Of a stretch of 64,000 bases of DNA, positions 1 to 9,001 are shown in pieces. The notes under the pieces were generated by a model that had not been told where the DNA came from, did not search any database, and was given only the letters and a program-made list of their open reading frames with translations. Made by a program: the position numbers and the translations under genes. How positions within the stretch are numbered: position 1 is the first letter of the stretch; every line of letters begins with the position of its first letter. Source of the stretch: Nonomuraea wenchangensis (GTDB lineage Bacteria; Actinomycetota; Actinomycetes; Streptosporangiales; Streptosporangiaceae); assembly GCF_900111685.1 (NCBI RefSeq), contig NZ_FOHX01000005.1:62001-126000 (forward strand), written 5' to 3'.

Positions 1-734
1 TCGTCAAGGCCGCGAGCCCGACCGGCCTGCTGCCGCAGTGGGACAAGTACGTCGACCAGGACGTGGTCGCGAAGTCGGGCTTCGCCTTCGACGCCGCCAA
101 GGCCAAGAAGCTGCTCGCCGACGCCGGCTACAAGGACGGCGACGGCGACGGGTACGTCGAGAACAAGGACGGCTCCAAGATCAGCCTGTCCCTCATCGTC
201 CCGTCCGGCTGGACCGACTGGATGGAGTCGGCCCGCTCGATCGCCGCCAGCGCCAAGGCCGCCGGCATCCAGATCACCCCCGACTTCCCGGACTTCAACG
301 CCCTGGTGGAGAAGCGCGGCAAGGGCGACTTCGACCTGGTGATCAACAACGAGCGGCAGCTGTCGAACTCGCCGTACACGTACTACGAGTACCTGTTCCA
401 GCTGCCGATCCAGAAGCAGCAGAACACGGTGAACTTCGGCCGCTACGAGAACAAGAAGGCCTGGGACCTCGTCCAGCAGCTCGACCAGGTCAAGACCGAC
501 GACACCGCCGGCATGCAGAAGATCATCTCCCAGCTCCAGCAGATCCACCTGGACGACCTGCCGGTGATCCCGCTCTGGTACAACGGCCTCTGGGCGCAGT
601 CCAGCACCTCGGTGTGGAAGAACTGGCCGGCCGAGGCCGGGAGCGCGCCGAAGACCCCCGCCGTGATGTGGCGCAACTGGCTGGAGCTGGGCGGGTTCGA
701 GACCCTCACCCAGATCCAGCCCGCCGCCTCCTAG
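1..734 (+). CDS. ABC transporter substrate-binding protein, family 5 (partial, 5' end missing)
   Basis: This is the C-terminal part (about 243 residues) of an oligopeptide/dipeptide-type (SBP_bac_5) solute-binding protein. The reading frame is open from base 3, so the true start lies outside the window. Features typical of the family are the lobe-II segment with WTDWMESARSIAASAKAAGI near residues 73-92, the FDLVINN strand, and the C-terminal LPVIPLWYNGLWA segment. A short hairpin follows the stop, and two permease and two ATPase genes follow in the same direction, so this is the ligand-binding subunit of that importer. The beta-mannosidase at the end of the run suggests a beta-manno-oligosaccharide ligand rather than a peptide, because family-5 proteins in other bacteria bind oligosaccharides. 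The ligand is inference; the family assignment is firm. Confidence 0.9.
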   Translation, partial: VKAASPTGLLPQWDKYVDQDVVAKSGFAFDAAKAKKLLADAGYKDGDGDGYVENKDGSKISLSLIVPSGWTDWMESARSIAASAKAAGIQITPDFPDFNALVEKRGKGDFDLVINNERQLSNSPYTYYEYLFQLPIQKQQNTVNFGRYENKKAWDLVQQLDQVKTDDTAGMQKIISQLQQIHLDDLPVIPLWYNGLWAQSSTSVWKNWPAEAGSAPKTPAVMWRNWLELGGFETLTQIQPAAS

Positions 735-749
735 CCGGACCCTCGAAGC

Positions 750-777
750 CCCCGCTCCCCGGCGCCGGGGAGCGGGG
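750..777 (+). other. Intercistronic hairpin between binding protein and permease
   Basis: A perfect 14-base inverted repeat, CCCCGCTCCCCGGC (750-763) against GCCGGGGAGCGGGG (764-777), lies 15 bases after the binding-protein stop and 20 bases before the permease start. It has no T-tract. Such hairpins commonly protect the 3' end of the binding-protein message and lower expression of the membrane components. That role is inferred from position. Confidence 0.7.
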
Positions 778-797
778 CCCTCACGGAGACAGATCAC

Positions 798-1793
798 GTG
801 CGTCGATACTTCGGCAGGAAACTGCTCATCTACGGGCTGACGTTCTTCGTCGCCGTCACGGTCAACTGGATGATCCCGCGCTTCATGCCGGGCGACCCGG
901 TCGCCAGCATGGTCGCGCGGGCCAACGTCACCAAGCCCGAGGCCGTCGAGGCGATGCGGGCCTACTACAACAACCTCTTCGGCCTGGACCAGCCGCTGCT
1001 CACCCAGTACGCCAACTTCTGGGGCGCGCTGCTGCGCGGCGACTTCGGCACCAGCATCTGGCTGTTCCCGACGCCGGTGAGCCAGGTGATCGGCGGCGCG
1101 GTGCCGTACACGCTGGCGCTGGTCGTCCCGTCGGTGCTGCTGAGCTGGGTCGTCGGCAACCAGTTCGGCGCGTACGCGGCCCGCCGCAAGCTGCTCGACA
1201 ACACCGTCCTGCCGGTCGGCTACGTGCTGACGGCGATGCCGTACATGTGGCTGGCGGTGCTGCTGGCCTGGGCGCTCGGCGTGATCGCCGGGCTCTTCCC
1301 GGTGGCCGGCGGCTACAGCTTCTCCATGCGCCCCAACCTGTCGTGGACGTTCTTCCTCGACCTGCTGCACCACTGGACGCTGCCGTTCCTGTCGCTGTTC
1401 CTGGTGGCGCTGGGCGGCTGGGCGATCGGCATGCGGAACATGATCATCTATGAGCTGGAGTCGGACTACTCGACCTACCTGTCGGCGCTCGGCGCGCCCG
1501 CCCGGCTCATCCGCAGATATGCCTTCCGCAACGCCGTCCTGCCCCAGATCACCGGCCTGGCCCTGCAGCTCGGCGTGCTGGTGGCCGGCGCGCTGGTCAC
1601 CGAGATCGTCTTCGCCTACCCGGGTCTCGGCAGCCTCATTCTCAAGGCCATCCAGAACAAGGACTTCTTCCTCCTCCAGGGCGCGTTCCTGTTCATCGTG
1701 CTCGGCGTGCTGATCGCCAACTTCATCATCGACATCGTCTACGTCGTGGTCGATCCTCGGACCAGGGCGGGAATGGCGGGTGCGCAGGCATGA
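798..1793 (+). CDS. ABC transporter permease, DppB/OppB type
   Basis: This 331-residue integral membrane protein is the first permease half of the importer. It has the DppB layout: an N-terminal membrane segment (residues 7-28), a long extracytoplasmic loop containing FGLDQPLLTQYANFWG, then five more helices. The EAA loop that contacts the ATPase is visible around YLSALGAPARLIRRYAFRNA (about residues 228-247). The GTG start is chosen because GGAG lies nine bases upstream. The last four bases (ATGA) overlap the start of the next permease, showing translational coupling. Family members pair with a DppC-type partner, which is what follows. Confidence 0.93.
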   Translation: MRRYFGRKLLIYGLTFFVAVTVNWMIPRFMPGDPVASMVARANVTKPEAVEAMRAYYNNLFGLDQPLLTQYANFWGALLRGDFGTSIWLFPTPVSQVIGGAVPYTLALVVPSVLLSWVVGNQFGAYAARRKLLDNTVLPVGYVLTAMPYMWLAVLLAWALGVIAGLFPVAGGYSFSMRPNLSWTFFLDLLHHWTLPFLSLFLVALGGWAIGMRNMIIYELESDYSTYLSALGAPARLIRRYAFRNAVLPQITGLALQLGVLVAGALVTEIVFAYPGLGSLILKAIQNKDFFLLQGAFLFIVLGVLIANFIIDIVYVVVDPRTRAGMAGAQA

Positions 1794-2674
1794 CGACGAT
1801 CCAGGAAGCCGTGCCGCGCGAGCGGGCCGCGGTCCGGCGCGAGGCGCTCTACTTCGCGGTGCGCAACGGCAAGCTCATGACCGGCCTGACGATCGTCCTG
1901 GCGCTGCTCCTGCTGGGCCTGATCGGCCCGCTGTTCGTGGCCGCCGCGCCCAACGAGTACAGCGTCAAGGCGATGAGCCCGCCCACCGGCGAGCACTGGT
2001 TCGGCACCACCACCTTCGGCCAGGACATCTTCGCCCAGTTCGTGCACGGCCTGCGTGCCACCTTCGCCGTGGGCGTGGTCGGCGGCGGCATCGCCGCGGT
2101 CATCGGGATGGTCGTCGGCTTCGTGGCCGGCTACGTCGGCGGCCTGGTGGACGAGGTGCTCAACATGCTGACCAACATCGTCCTGGTCATCCCCAGCCTG
2201 GCCGTCCTGCTGATCGTCAACGCCTACCTGGGCATCCGCAGCGTGGCCGTGCAGGGCCTGTTCATCGGGCTGACGCAGTGGCCGTGGGCGGCGCGGGCGA
2301 TCCGGGCGCAGACGTTCTCGCTGCGCACCCGCGAGTTCGTGGACCTGGCCAGGATGAGCGGGTCGGGCACCGGGCGGATCATCGCCAGGGAGATCGCGCC
2401 GAACATGAGCTCCTACCTGTTCATGACGTTCATCCTGCTCTTCGGCGGTTCGGTGCTCATCGCCTCGTCGCTGGACTTCATCGGCCTCGGCCCCACCGAA
2501 GGCGTCTCGCTGGGCCTGATGTTGCAGAACGCCAACCAGTGGAGCGCGCTCCAGTTAGGCATGTGGTGGTGGTTCGTGCCGCCGGGCGCCGCCATCACCG
2601 CCATCGTCGGCGCCCTGTACGTCGCCAACGTCGGCCTCGACGAGGTCTTCAACCCGAAGTTGAGGGAGACATGA
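1790..2674 (+). CDS. ABC transporter permease, DppC/OppC type
   Basis: This 294-residue second permease starts on the ATGA shared with the upstream permease stop and ends on an ATGA shared with the next ATPase. It has the DppC hallmarks: a short cytoplasmic N-terminus, one helix (about residues 31-50), an N-terminal periplasmic patch with EHWFGTTTFGQDIFAQ, then five helices. The EAA motif EFVDLARMSGSGTGRIIARE spans roughly residues 182-201. It forms the translocation channel with the DppB-type subunit in the cytoplasmic membrane. The substrate class is inferred from the downstream beta-mannosidase. Confidence 0.93.
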   Translation: MTTIQEAVPRERAAVRREALYFAVRNGKLMTGLTIVLALLLLGLIGPLFVAAAPNEYSVKAMSPPTGEHWFGTTTFGQDIFAQFVHGLRATFAVGVVGGGIAAVIGMVVGFVAGYVGGLVDEVLNMLTNIVLVIPSLAVLLIVNAYLGIRSVAVQGLFIGLTQWPWAARAIRAQTFSLRTREFVDLARMSGSGTGRIIAREIAPNMSSYLFMTFILLFGGSVLIASSLDFIGLGPTEGVSLGLMLQNANQWSALQLGMWWWFVPPGAAITAIVGALYVANVGLDEVFNPKLRET

Positions 2675-3612
2675 GCCTTCAGGTCAGCGAGCTGAGGGTC
2701 CACTACCGGACGCTCAGGGGCGACGTGCGCGCGCTCGACGGCATGTCCTTCGAGCTCGGCGACGGAGAGATCCTCGGCCTGGTCGGCGAGTCCGGCTGCG
2801 GCAAGAGCACCCTGGGCAAGTCCCTCATCCGCATGGACGGCCGCATGCGGCACGTCGGCGGCCGGGTCGTGCTCGACGGGCGCGAGCTGCCGATCGCCGA
2901 CGACCGGGCGATGAACGACTTCCGCTTCAAGGAGGTCTCCCTCATCCCGCAGTACGCGATGAGCGCCCTCAACCCCACCCGCAAGATCCGCAGGATGGTC
3001 GGCGAGCTGCTGCGCTCGCGCGGCGCCGCGCTCGACGCCGCCGAGCTGGAGCGCCGCATGGACCAGGTCGGGCTGCCGCGCGAGGTGCTCGACCGCTATC
3101 CGATCGAGCTGTCCGGCGGCATGAAGCAGCGCATGGTCATGGTCATCTCCACGCTGCTCGACCCGTCACTGCTCATCGCCGACGAGGTCACCTCCGCGCT
3201 CGACGTCTCCACCCAGAAGGCCGTCGCCCGCGCGCTGCTCGGCTTCCGCGACAGCGGCTACGTCAAGAGCATGATCTTCGTCACCCACGACATCGCGCTC
3301 ACCCACCACATCGCCGACACGATCATGGTCATGTACGCGGGCCGCCTCGCCGAGAAGGCCCCCGCCGACGCGCTCGTCAAGGCGCCCCGGCACCCGTACA
3401 CCAGGCTCCTCGTCGACTCGCTGCCCGAGGTCGGCGTCCGCTACGCCGAGCGGCGGCTGGAGGGCATCGCCGGCAGCCCGCCGTCGCTGCTCGACCCGCC
3501 CCCCGGCTGCCGTTTCCGCGCCCGCTGCCCGCTGGCCGGGGACGAGTGCGCAGAGGAGCCGCCCGTGGCCGAGGTCGCGCCCGGCCACCACGTCGCCTGC
3601 TGGAAGGCATGA
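2671..3612 (+). CDS. Oligopeptide-type ABC transporter ATP-binding protein, DppD type
   Basis: This 313-residue nucleotide-binding subunit has Walker A GESGCGKST (residues 39-47), signature LSGGMKQR, Walker B LLIADEVTSALD and the H-loop in VTHDIALTHH. The C-terminal extension GSPPSLLDPPPGCRFRARCP with clustered cysteines is the DppD/OppD C-terminal domain and distinguishes it from other importers' ATPases. The frame stays open far upstream, but the ATG at 2671 is chosen because it overlaps the previous stop in ATGA and aligns with the family N-terminus. It would hydrolyse ATP together with the next subunit. Confidence 0.93.
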   Translation: MSLQVSELRVHYRTLRGDVRALDGMSFELGDGEILGLVGESGCGKSTLGKSLIRMDGRMRHVGGRVVLDGRELPIADDRAMNDFRFKEVSLIPQYAMSALNPTRKIRRMVGELLRSRGAALDAAELERRMDQVGLPREVLDRYPIELSGGMKQRMVMVISTLLDPSLLIADEVTSALDVSTQKAVARALLGFRDSGYVKSMIFVTHDIALTHHIADTIMVMYAGRLAEKAPADALVKAPRHPYTRLLVDSLPEVGVRYAERRLEGIAGSPPSLLDPPPGCRFRARCPLAGDECAEEPPVAEVAPGHHVACWKA

Positions 3613-4487
3613 TGCTGAGACTCGACCACGTCACCAAGGTGTTCAGGATCGGCGCGTTCGGCGGCCGTACCGTCACCGCCGTCAAGGACGTCAGCTTCGA
3701 CGTCGCGCCCGGCGAGGTCGTCTCCCTCATCGGGGAGAGCGGCAGCGGCAAGAGCACGCTCGGCCGCCTGATCCTCGGGCTCAGCCGGGCCACCGGCGGC
3801 ACGATCACCTTCGACGGGCGGCCGGCGCGGGCCGGCAAGGACTACTACCGCGACGTCCAGGGCATCTTCCAGGACCCGTTCAGCTCGTTCAACCCGGTGT
3901 TCAAGGCCGACCGGGTGTTCGCGATGATCAAGGAGTCGTACCATCCCGGCGTGCCCGAGGGGGAGTGGGCCGAGCGGGTCCGTACGGCGCTGCGCGACGT
4001 GCGGCTCAACCCCGACCAGGTGCTCGGCAAGTTCCCCCACCAGCTCAGCGGCGGCCAGCTCCAGCGCCTGCTCATCGCCCGCGCGCTGCTGCTGGAGATC
4101 CGCCTGCTGGTGGCCGACGAGATCACCAGCATGCTGGACGCCTCCACCCGCATCGACGTGCTCAACCTGCTGGCCGAGCTGAAGACGCGCGGCCTCGGCG
4201 TGCTCTACATCACGCACGACCTGTCGCTCGGCAACTACCTGGCCGAGCGGACGATCGTGCTGCGCGAGGGCGCGGTGGTGGAGATGGGCCCGACCGGGGA
4301 CGTCTTCGGCGACCCGCTCCATCCCTACACGCGGGAGCTGCTGTCGGCCGTGCCGCGCCTGCACGAGGATTGGGCCGACGCCGAGGACCCGGGCACCTGC
4401 CTCTACCACGAGCGCGGGGCCTCCGGCGGCCTGCTGGAGGCCGCCCCGGGCCACCTCGTCGCGTGCGCCCGGTCGAAGACCTGTTAA
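3609..4487 (+). CDS. Oligopeptide-type ABC transporter ATP-binding protein, DppF type
   Basis: This 292-residue second nucleotide-binding subunit has Walker A GESGSGKST at residues 42-50, the Q-loop in GIFQDPFSSFNP, signature LSGGQLQR, Walker B LLVADEITSMLD and the switch histidine in ITHD. A shortened C-terminal extension (DPGTCLYHERGASGGLLEAA) matches DppF partners. Two adjacent ATG codons (3609 and 3612) are possible; the first overlaps the preceding TGA. The gene ends 11 bases before a TTG-started glycosidase gene, so transport and hydrolysis are probably transcribed together. Confidence 0.92.
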   Translation: MMLRLDHVTKVFRIGAFGGRTVTAVKDVSFDVAPGEVVSLIGESGSGKSTLGRLILGLSRATGGTITFDGRPARAGKDYYRDVQGIFQDPFSSFNPVFKADRVFAMIKESYHPGVPEGEWAERVRTALRDVRLNPDQVLGKFPHQLSGGQLQRLLIARALLLEIRLLVADEITSMLDASTRIDVLNLLAELKTRGLGVLYITHDLSLGNYLAERTIVLREGAVVEMGPTGDVFGDPLHPYTRELLSAVPRLHEDWADAEDPGTCLYHERGASGGLLEAAPGHLVACARSKTC

Positions 4488-4498
4488 GGAGATCTCAC

Positions 4499-6865
4499 TT
4501 GAACCACCGTCCGCTGCACGACGGCTGGACCCTGTCGTCGCGGGACGCCGCGGATCTCATCACCGGGGTCCCGGCCACCGTGCCCGGCTGCGTGCACACC
4601 GACCTGCTCGCCGCCGGGCTCATCGACGACCCCTACCTCGACGACAACGAGCGCCGGCTGGCCTGGATCGGCCGCAGGGACTGGACCTACCGGACCACGT
4701 TCGCCTGGTCGCCGGACGAGCACGAGCGTACGGACCTGGTGTGCCGCGGGCTCGACACCGTCGCCGAGATCACGCTCAACGGCGTGCGCGTCGGCGGCAC
4801 CGCCAACCAGCACCGCTCCTACCGCTTCCCCGTCCGCCACCTGCTGCGCCACGGGGCCAACGAGCTGACGGTCACCTTCCGCTCCGCCTACGCCTACGCC
4901 GAGGAACAGCGGGCGGCGCTCGGGGAGCGGCCGGGCGCCTACGACGAGCCGTACGCGTTCATCCGCAAGATGGCCTGCAACTTCGGCTGGGACTGGGGCC
5001 CCACACTGGTCACGGCCGGCATCTGGCGGCCGATCGGGCTGGAGAGCTGGAGCGGCGCCCGGCTGGCCGAGGTGCGCCCCCTGGCCGACGCCGACGGGAC
5101 GGTGCGGGTGCACGTCCGGGTCGAGCGCACCGCCGAGGGGCCGCTCACGCTGTCTGCCGAGGTCGCCGGGGTCACCGCCGAGCGGCGCATCGACGGCCGC
5201 TCGGCCGTGCTCGCGCTCAAGGTGCCCCGCCCCGACCTGTGGTGGCCGCGCGGCCACGGCGACCAGCCGCTCTACGACCTGACGGTACGGCTCGGCGAGG
5301 ACGAGTGGCACGGCAGGATCGGCTTCCGCTCGGTGGAGCTGGAACGGGAGGCGTTCCGGTTCAAGGTCAACGGCAGCCCCGTCTACGTCAGGGGCGTCAA
5401 CTGGATCCCCGACGACTGCTTCCCGTCCCGCGTGACGAGGGAGCGGCTGGCCGAGCGGTTCGGGCAGGCCCTCGACGCCGGCGTCAACCTGCTGCGGGTC
5501 TGGGGCGGCGGCCTGTACGAGAGCGACGACTTCTACGACCTCGCCGACGAGCTCGGCCTGATGGTCTGGCAGGACTTCCCGTTCGCCTGCTCCGCCTACC
5601 CCGAGGAGGAGCCGTTCCGGTCGGAGGTCGCCGCCGAGGCCCGCGAGAACGTCACCCGCCTGGCCCCGCACCCCAGCCTGGTGCTGTGGTGCGGCAACAA
5701 CGAGAACCTGGAGGGCCACGCCGACTGGGGCTGGCGCGACCGGCTCCAGGGGCGGAGCTGGGGCGCCGGCTTCTACCACGACCTGCTGCCGGGCATCGTG
5801 GCCGAGCTGGACCCGACGCGGCCGTACTGGCCGGGCAGCCCCTACTCGGGCGCGCCCGGCCTGCCGCCGAACGACCCCGCCCGCGGCACCGTCCACATCT
5901 GGGACGTCTGGAACCGCGAGGACTACACGCGTTACGCCGCCTACCGGCCGCGTTTCGTCGCCGAGTTCGGCTTCCAGGGGCCGCCGGCGTACGCGACCCT
6001 GCGCCGGGCCTCCTCCGACGAGCCGCTGACCCCCCGCTCCGCCCACCAGAAGGCCGTGGACGGGCAGGAGAAGCTGCTGCGCGGGCTCGGCGGGCACCTG
6101 CCGCGGCCGGGCACGTTCGACGACTGGCACTACCTGACCCAGCTCAACCAGGCGCGGGCGGTGGCGTTCGGCGTGGAGCGCTTCCGCGCGCTCATGCCGC
6201 ACACCATGGGCACCGTCGTCTGGCAGCTCAACGACTGCTGGCCGGTCACGTCGTGGGCGGCGGTGGACGGCGACGGGCGGCGCAAGCCGCTCTGGCACGC
6301 CCTGCGCCGCGCCTACGCCGACCGGATGATCACCATGCTGGACGGCGACCTGGCCGTGGTCAACGACGCCCCGCAGGCGTGGTCGGGCGAGCTGGAGCTG
6401 GTCCGGCGCCGGCTGACCGGCGAGCCGCTGGCCAAGGAGGTCGTCGCCGTGCACGTGGCCCCGCGCGCGGTGACCAGGGTGGCGCTGCCGCCGTCGGTGG
6501 CCGCCGCCGACGACCCGGCGCGCGAGCTGCTGTCGGCCCGGCTCGGCGCGGTCCGCCTGGTGCGTTTCTACGCCGAGGACCCGGCCGTCGCGTTCCCCCC
6601 GGCGGCCTGGGACGCCGACGCGACGCCCGAGCCGGACGGCTACCGGGTGACCGTCACCGCGCACACCGTGCTGCGCGAGCTGGCGATCTTCCCCGACCGG
6701 CTGGACCCGGCCGCGGGCGTCGACGACCAGCTCGTCACGTTGCTGCCCGGCGAGAGCGCGGTCTTCCACGTCACCACGGCGAAGGAGCTGGACGCCGCCG
6801 CGCTGACCGGCTTCCCGGTGCTGCGGTGCGTCAACGAGCCGGGCGGCGCGCTGTTCAGACCCTGA
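4499..6865 (+). CDS. Beta-mannosidase, glycoside hydrolase family 2
   Basis: This 788-residue enzyme hydrolyses terminal beta-mannose from manno-oligosaccharides. The order is GH2 sugar-binding domain (about 15-165), immunoglobulin-like domain (about 175-270), TIM barrel (about 280-590) and C-terminal beta domains. The acid/base is Glu402 in WCGNNENLEG and the nucleophile is Glu489 in VAEFGFQG; the NNE form is typical of beta-mannosidases rather than beta-galactosidases. The start is the TTG at 4499 because AAGGAG (4486-4491) sits seven bases before it and HRPLHDGW begins right after. No signal peptide is visible, so it should act in the cytoplasm on imported sugars. The 3' end overlaps the convergent neighbour by 11 bases. 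Confidence 0.93.
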   Translation: MNHRPLHDGWTLSSRDAADLITGVPATVPGCVHTDLLAAGLIDDPYLDDNERRLAWIGRRDWTYRTTFAWSPDEHERTDLVCRGLDTVAEITLNGVRVGGTANQHRSYRFPVRHLLRHGANELTVTFRSAYAYAEEQRAALGERPGAYDEPYAFIRKMACNFGWDWGPTLVTAGIWRPIGLESWSGARLAEVRPLADADGTVRVHVRVERTAEGPLTLSAEVAGVTAERRIDGRSAVLALKVPRPDLWWPRGHGDQPLYDLTVRLGEDEWHGRIGFRSVELEREAFRFKVNGSPVYVRGVNWIPDDCFPSRVTRERLAERFGQALDAGVNLLRVWGGGLYESDDFYDLADELGLMVWQDFPFACSAYPEEEPFRSEVAAEARENVTRLAPHPSLVLWCGNNENLEGHADWGWRDRLQGRSWGAGFYHDLLPGIVAELDPTRPYWPGSPYSGAPGLPPNDPARGTVHIWDVWNREDYTRYAAYRPRFVAEFGFQGPPAYATLRRASSDEPLTPRSAHQKAVDGQEKLLRGLGGHLPRPGTFDDWHYLTQLNQARAVAFGVERFRALMPHTMGTVVWQLNDCWPVTSWAAVDGDGRRKPLWHALRRAYADRMITMLDGDLAVVNDAPQAWSGELELVRRRLTGEPLAKEVVAVHVAPRAVTRVALPPSVAAADDPARELLSARLGAVRLVRFYAEDPAVAFPPAAWDADATPEPDGYRVTVTAHTVLRELAIFPDRLDPAAGVDDQLVTLLPGESAVFHVTTAKELDAAALTGFPVLRCVNEPGGALFRP

Positions 6866-7571
6866 ACTCCTCGGTGCGGTGCCCGTAGGCGGGCACCGCG
6901 GCCCGCATCGCGTCGGTGACGGCGGGCGGCGGCAGCGGCGCGATCTCGCGCTCGTGGAAGGCGAGCACGTCCTCGCCGGCGGCGAAGAGCGCGCGCACCG
7001 CAGCCAGGCAGGGGCCCACGACGCGGGCGTCGGTGATCCGGCGTCCGCCGCGGCAGCCGCCGTACTCGTCGTAGAGCACCTCGTACATGAGGGACGGGCC
7101 GAAGACGACCAGCTCGGGCAGCGGGTCGAGGTGCGCGACCCGGGCGGCCGGCAGCACCTTGCACGGCGATCCCGCGCGCGCCCGCACGGCCAGCACGTGC
7201 ATCTCCCACTGCAGGTAAGCCGTGACGGGGAACTCCGCCACGCGCACCCGCCGGACCGGCACCCGGCTCATGAAGTAGCGGCGCAGCGGGTCCGCCATCT
7301 CCGCGACCAGCGCGAGGGAGCCCGCCCAGTCGCCGTCCATCATGGCCCGCCAGCTCGCCACGTCCGGCTCGTAGAAGGTCTGCGCGCGTTCCAGCTTCCA
7401 CATCGGCTCGGCGGTCACGGCGTGGTCGCGGTCGAAGGCGGCGTGGTAGCCCTCCGCGTCGAGGACGAGGGCGTCGGCGTGCGCCACGGCGGCGAACGGG
7501 TCGCCCGCGACTCCCCGGGCCGGATCATGGCCCGGGTGCTCGACCGTGTTCGACGCGCCGTGCTCGGTCAT
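6855..7571 (-). CDS. DUF6879-like protein
   Basis: This protein of about 238 residues has a C-terminal domain (from about residue 55) resembling actinobacterial DUF6879. The signs are the WKLERAQTFYEPDVASWRA segment, a following MDGDWAGSLALV helix, the RVRVAEFPVTAYLQWEM strand and the VVFGPSLMYEVLYDEYG core. No catalytic motif is recognisable. Family members usually lie beside an XRE-type regulator, and none is here. The start at 7571 is chosen over an upstream in-frame ATG at 7634 because GGGAG precedes it. The gene is convergent with and slightly overlaps the beta-mannosidase gene. Function is unknown. Confidence 0.75.
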   Translation of the reverse strand: MTEHGASNTVEHPGHDPARGVAGDPFAAVAHADALVLDAEGYHAAFDRDHAVTAEPMWKLERAQTFYEPDVASWRAMMDGDWAGSLALVAEMADPLRRYFMSRVPVRRVRVAEFPVTAYLQWEMHVLAVRARAGSPCKVLPAARVAHLDPLPELVVFGPSLMYEVLYDEYGGCRGGRRITDARVVGPCLAAVRALFAAGEDVLAFHEREIAPLPPPAVTDAMRAAVPAYGHRTEEFRV

Positions 7572-7662
7572 GCGGCTCCCTTCGCCGGCTGGAGAACCCG
7601 CCCAGATCATCAATGGCGTCCCTGACAGGGTCAAGGCCCAAAAACGATCCGCGCGGGCTCGC

Positions 7663-8193
7663 TCAGCCGCGGTGGTGGGCGCGCCGGCGGACCAGGCTGA
7701 AGAGCATGGCCACCAGCCACACGCCGAACAGCACCTTGAAGACGCCGAAGCCGCCCACCGCGAAACCGATGATCACGATGACGAAGAGCAGCCCGACGAA
7801 CGGGTGCGGCCCGTGGTGCCGGTGGTGGCGCGCCGGGCCGTGCTTCCACTGGCCGCGCATCTGGTCGCGCATCTCCCTGCGCGCCCGGCGCATCTCGTGG
7901 TGCACCTGGTGCATCTGGTGGCGATGGGCGTGCATCGCCTCGTGCCAGTCGCCCATGCCGGGAAGTGGAGGGGGCTTCATGTATTCCGGCACCCGGTGCC
8001 GGGTCGCGGGCCGGGCACCGGGGAGGTCGGCCGTGACCTGGGCGAGGTCACGGGCGGTCCTGGCGGTCAGCGCGTGGTCCAGCCGCTCGTCGAGTTCCTC
8101 GCGGGTCAGGCGGCCCTCGGCGAAGTGATCGCGCAGGGCGGCCATCGTCTGCTCGCGCTCGGCGTCGCCGATGCGGAGGTCGTTCGGGTCCAT
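7663..8193 (-). CDS. DUF1707 domain protein with C-terminal membrane helix
   Basis: This is a 176-residue small membrane protein. The N-terminal DUF1707 domain (residues 1-55) contains DLRIGDAEREQTMAALRDHF and GRLTREELDERLDHAL, the pattern of this actinobacterial SHOCT-like domain. A His/Arg-rich linker (about 80-125) follows, then one or two hydrophobic helices (FVGLLFVIVIIGFAVGG, FKVLFGVWLVAMLFSLV) and a basic tail. The start is set at MDPND because GAGGAG precedes it. It lies 32 bases after the padR-type gene on the same strand and is probably co-transcribed, so it may be a target or partner of that regulator. Molecular function is unknown. Confidence 0.85.
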   Translation of the reverse strand: MDPNDLRIGDAEREQTMAALRDHFAEGRLTREELDERLDHALTARTARDLAQVTADLPGARPATRHRVPEYMKPPPLPGMGDWHEAMHAHRHQMHQVHHEMRRARREMRDQMRGQWKHGPARHHRHHGPHPFVGLLFVIVIIGFAVGGFGVFKVLFGVWLVAMLFSLVRRRAHHRG

Positions 8194-8225
8194 GCCTGGC
8201 TCCTCGCTCCGTTGGCCTCGCAGGG

Positions 8226-8990
8226 TCACTCGTCGCCCGGGTCGCCGTCGGCCAGGATTTGGTAGAGCTTGCGCCGGGTCTCCACCAAAGTCTTACGCGC
8301 TTCGCGGATCTGTGCGTCGTTCCCGGTCTGGAGAATCTGCATCATCGCGAAGGCCGACTGGCGGCCGATCTGCCACAGCTCGGTGACGTTGTCGTCGATG
8401 TCGGGGCGCATCTCGTCCCACGGGGTGCGGACCTCGTCGGGGTGCGCCTCGATGTAGGCGCGGCCCTCGTCGGTGAGACGGAAGCTCTTGCGGCCCTCGG
8501 TCTCCTCGGAGATGACCAGGCCCTCGTCGGTGAGCTGCTGGAGCGCCGGGTAGACGGCGCCGGGGCTGGGCTTCCAGCCGCCCTCGCTGCGCTCGGCGAT
8601 CTCCTGGATGATCTGGTAGCCGTTGCGCGGCTCCTCGGCGAGCAGGGCCAGGATGGCGGCGCGGACGTCGCCGCGCTTGGCCTTGCGGCCCCGGCCGCCC
8701 CAGCCGTGGTGGCCGCCGAACGGCCCGCCGGGCCCGAAGGGGCCACCGCCGCCGAACGGTCCTCCGCCGAAGGGGCCCCCGGGCCCGAACGGTCCTCCGG
8801 GTCCGAACGGACCGCCGGGCCCGCCTCTCCTGCCGCGCTCCCTGTGCTCGTGCCGGTGCTCGTGCCTGCGGTGCCGGTGGCCGCCCATCTCCTCGAAGGC
8901 GTCGGTCATGGCCTTGAACGCCTCACGGGCGGCTCGCTTGTAGTCGTGCGCGCCGGGCCAGGGGCCGGGCGCTGCCTGTGCGGAACTCAT
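8226..8990 (-). CDS. PadR family transcriptional regulator
   Basis: This 254-residue DNA-binding regulator has its winged helix at about residues 108-185, with AAILALLAEEPRNGYQIIQE, WKPSPGAVYPALQQLTDEGL and the wing SEETEGRKSFRLTDEGR. C-terminal dimerisation helices follow. The N-terminal third is unusual: a His/Arg run (39-52) and repeated GGPFGPGG units (57-95), a low-complexity extension that many actinobacterial PadR proteins of this type carry. It is transcribed ahead of the DUF1707 gene. Inverted TATATCGT/ACGATATA arms just upstream are a likely self-operator. PadR proteins typically repress small operons with membrane proteins and respond to small ligands; the ligand here is unknown. 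Confidence 0.93.
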   Translation of the reverse strand: MSSAQAAPGPWPGAHDYKRAAREAFKAMTDAFEEMGGHRHRRHEHRHEHRERGRRGGPGGPFGPGGPFGPGGPFGGGPFGGGGPFGPGGPFGGHHGWGGRGRKAKRGDVRAAILALLAEEPRNGYQIIQEIAERSEGGWKPSPGAVYPALQQLTDEGLVISEETEGRKSFRLTDEGRAYIEAHPDEVRTPWDEMRPDIDDNVTELWQIGRQSAFAMMQILQTGNDAQIREARKTLVETRRKLYQILADGDPGDE

Positions 8991-9001
8991 AGGTTTCCCC
9001 C

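Noticed and set aside
4484..6769. A 761-codon open frame antisense to the beta-mannosidase
   Set aside because: It is a compositional shadow: low-complexity, no motifs, while the plus-strand frame has both catalytic glutamates.
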